A stretch of DNA of 6,844 nucleotides from Acidobacteriota bacterium (GTDB taxonomy: Bacteria > Acidobacteriota > Vicinamibacteria > Vicinamibacterales > JAKQTR01), in the NCBI GenBank assembly GCA_026393735.1, contig JAPKZP010000024.1, positions 1 through 6,844 on the forward strand, written 5' to 3'. Below the pieces are notes generated by a model that searched no databases, was not told where the DNA came from, and saw only the letters and a list, made by a program, of their open reading frames with translations. Position numbers and translations under genes: made by a program. How positions within the stretch are numbered: position 1 is the first letter of the stretch; every line of letters starts with the position of its first letter. This document shows, one piece after another, positions 5,624 to 6,844 of the stretch.

Positions 5624-6844
5624 CTACTTCCCGATGCAGAACCGTTCAAAAATTGCCGCCAGCAGATCCTCGGACGATCGCTTCCCGGTTACCTCCTCGA
5701 ATGCGCGGCGGGCGTCGGCGATGTCCGCCAGCACCAGTTCCTCGCACGCGGACTCCCCTGCCTGTTCGAGGTTCCCGATCGCGCGCGCCAGAGAGGCGTG
5801 CGCCTCCCGCAGCAGTGCCTCGTGCCGGAGATTCGTGATGAGCGCCCCGTCACGCAGCGGCTCGGCGGCGTTCAGCGCACGCAACATGGCCGCTCGCAAC
5901 GAATCGACACCCGCGCCGGTCTTCAGCGACACGACCACCACGCCGTCGCGTGTCCACGCCGATGCGAGATCGGCTTTGTTCGCCACGACGACGCGCGAGT
6001 TGCCTGCGGTCTCGGAGAGCAGGGACTCGTCGATGACCTCCATCGGCCGGGACTGGTCCAGCACGAGCACTACGAGATCGGCCACGGCCGCGGCCCGGCG
6101 GGCCCGGACGACGCCCTCGCGCTCAACTTCGCTGTCGCTGAGGCGGATGCCCGCTGTATCGACGAGACCCAGTCGGATGCCGTCGAGATCGATCGTCTCC
6201 CGCAGCAGGTCCCGTGTCGTGCCCGGAAGCGCTGTCACGATCGCGCGATCCGTGCCGACCAGTTCATTGAACAGCGACGACTTCCCGACGTTCGGCTTGC
6301 CGAGAATCGCGATGTGGCGTCCCTCGCGAATCATGCGCCCGCGCGGAGCGGTCGACAACAGCGCCTCGACGCCCGACTGGACGCGACGGAGCGCTTCGCG
6401 TGTCTGATCCGCCGCGACGAAGTGATAACCCTCGTCCGGAAAATCGACAGAGGCCTCCAGTTTCGCCGCCAGCTCAAACAGTTCCGCGTCCAGACCGGCG
6501 ATCGCGCTCGTCAGCGTGCCCTCGAGTTGATCGAAGGCCACGCGAGCCTGAAGCGGCGTGACGGCCGCGACAAGGTCGGCCACAGCCTCGGCCTGCACGA
6601 GATCGAGCCGCCCATTCAGAAACGCGCGCAGCGTGAACTCTCCCGGCTCCGCCAACCGCGCGCCCGCCGCCATGGCCGCGCGCACGATCTCGCTCAGCAA
6701 CTCCAGGCTGCCGTGCGCGCTGATTTCCACGACGTCTTCGGCAGTGTAGGAGCGGGGCCCGGGGAAGAACGTCGCCACGACCTCATCGATGCGGTCTTCG
6801 CGCTTGGCGGCGAGGACGACCTCGTCCGCCTGCTCGCCCGCGTC
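5624..6844 (-). CDS. mnmE: tRNA modification GTPase MnmE (TrmE), N-terminus outside window
   Basis: MnmE is the GTPase and folate-binding partner of MnmG in U34 modification. The frame is open from base 6844; 406 residues are visible and roughly the first 50 are missing. In visible numbering: TFFPGPRSYTAEDVVEI (25-41) and EPGEFTLRAFLNGRLDLVQ (66-84) belong to the tetrahydrofolate-binding N-terminal domain. The GTPase inserted in the helical domain shows GKPNVGKSS (182-190, P-loop with the K+-coordinating Asn), GTTRD (208-212), DTAG (229-232) and NKAD (289-292). The protein ends FCIGK, with the family's invariant C-terminal Cys. It is the first gene of the visible run, and its stop is 9 bases before mnmG. 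A GTG at 6778 is internal and not the start. Confidence 0.97.
   Translation of the reverse strand, partial: DAGEQADEVVLAAKREDRIDEVVATFFPGPRSYTAEDVVEISAHGSLELLSEIVRAAMAAGARLAEPGEFTLRAFLNGRLDLVQAEAVADLVAAVTPLQARVAFDQLEGTLTSAIAGLDAELFELAAKLEASVDFPDEGYHFVAADQTREALRRVQSGVEALLSTAPRGRMIREGRHIAILGKPNVGKSSLFNELVGTDRAIVTALPGTTRDLLRETIDLDGIRLGLVDTAGIRLSDSEVEREGVVRARRAAAVADLVVLVLDQSRPMEVIDESLLSETAGNSRVVVANKADLASAWTRDGVVVVSLKTGAGVDSLRAAMLRALNAAEPLRDGALITNLRHEALLREAHASLARAIGNLEQAGESACEELVLADIADARRAFEEVTGKRSSEDLLAAIFERFCIGK

Noticed and set aside
5382..6407. Plus-strand open frame of 341 codons opposite mnmE and the start of mnmG
   Set aside because: It is a Ser/Arg/Ala-rich shadow of the conserved minus-strand genes, with no recognisable domain.

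Overview
The window is a compact, high-GC bacterial segment (hand-counted 60-base rows are near 68% GC outside the first 300 bases). All six genes lie on the minus strand, so reading order runs from position 6844 down to 1: mnmE (5' end cut off by the window) - mnmG - rsmG - two parS sites - parA - parB - selD. The block mnmE-mnmG-rsmG-parA-parB is the classic gene order beside the chromosomal replication origin in many bacteria, so this is almost certainly chromosomal and near oriC. The host is a GC-rich, selenium-using bacterium. Acidobacteriota (Vicinamibacteria-like) or a deltaproteobacterial-type lineage would fit the protein flavour, but this is inference and is not shown by the sequence.

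Right part (3704-6844): MnmE and MnmG form the complex that adds the (carboxymethyl)aminomethyl group at C5 of wobble U34 in certain tRNAs. rsmG overlaps the end of mnmG by 47 bases and encodes the 16S rRNA m7G methyltransferase. It carries an odd histidine-rich stretch just before its SAM-binding motif.

Middle (1244-3063): parA and parB encode the chromosome segregation ATPase and the parS-loading CTPase. The 126-base gap in front of parA holds two parS palindromes, one a perfect 16-base consensus, 26 bp apart centre to centre. ParB may therefore load right at its own operon and may influence its transcription.

Left part (1-1243): the most interesting region. Directly after parB is selD (selenophosphate synthetase), whose catalytic position is an in-frame TGA, here read as selenocysteine (residue 15). 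A hairpin that starts at the TGA itself has the geometry of a bacterial SECIS element. The reading frame then runs through the whole SelD fold without a stop, straight into the N-terminus of what looks like an AhpD/carboxymuconolactone-decarboxylase-type protein, and leaves the window still open. This is either a SelD-AhpD-like fusion or two genes whose separation depends on the length of a five-G run that is also the internal ribosome binding site. The last 300 bases, including the C-terminal part of SelD, drop to about 51% GC, which suggests mosaic origin.

The genes may be linked in function. SelD makes selenophosphate for selenocysteine and, in many bacteria, for 2-selenouridine at the same tRNA wobble position that MnmE-MnmG modify at C5. 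No other selenium genes (selA, selB, selC, selU) are visible in this window.
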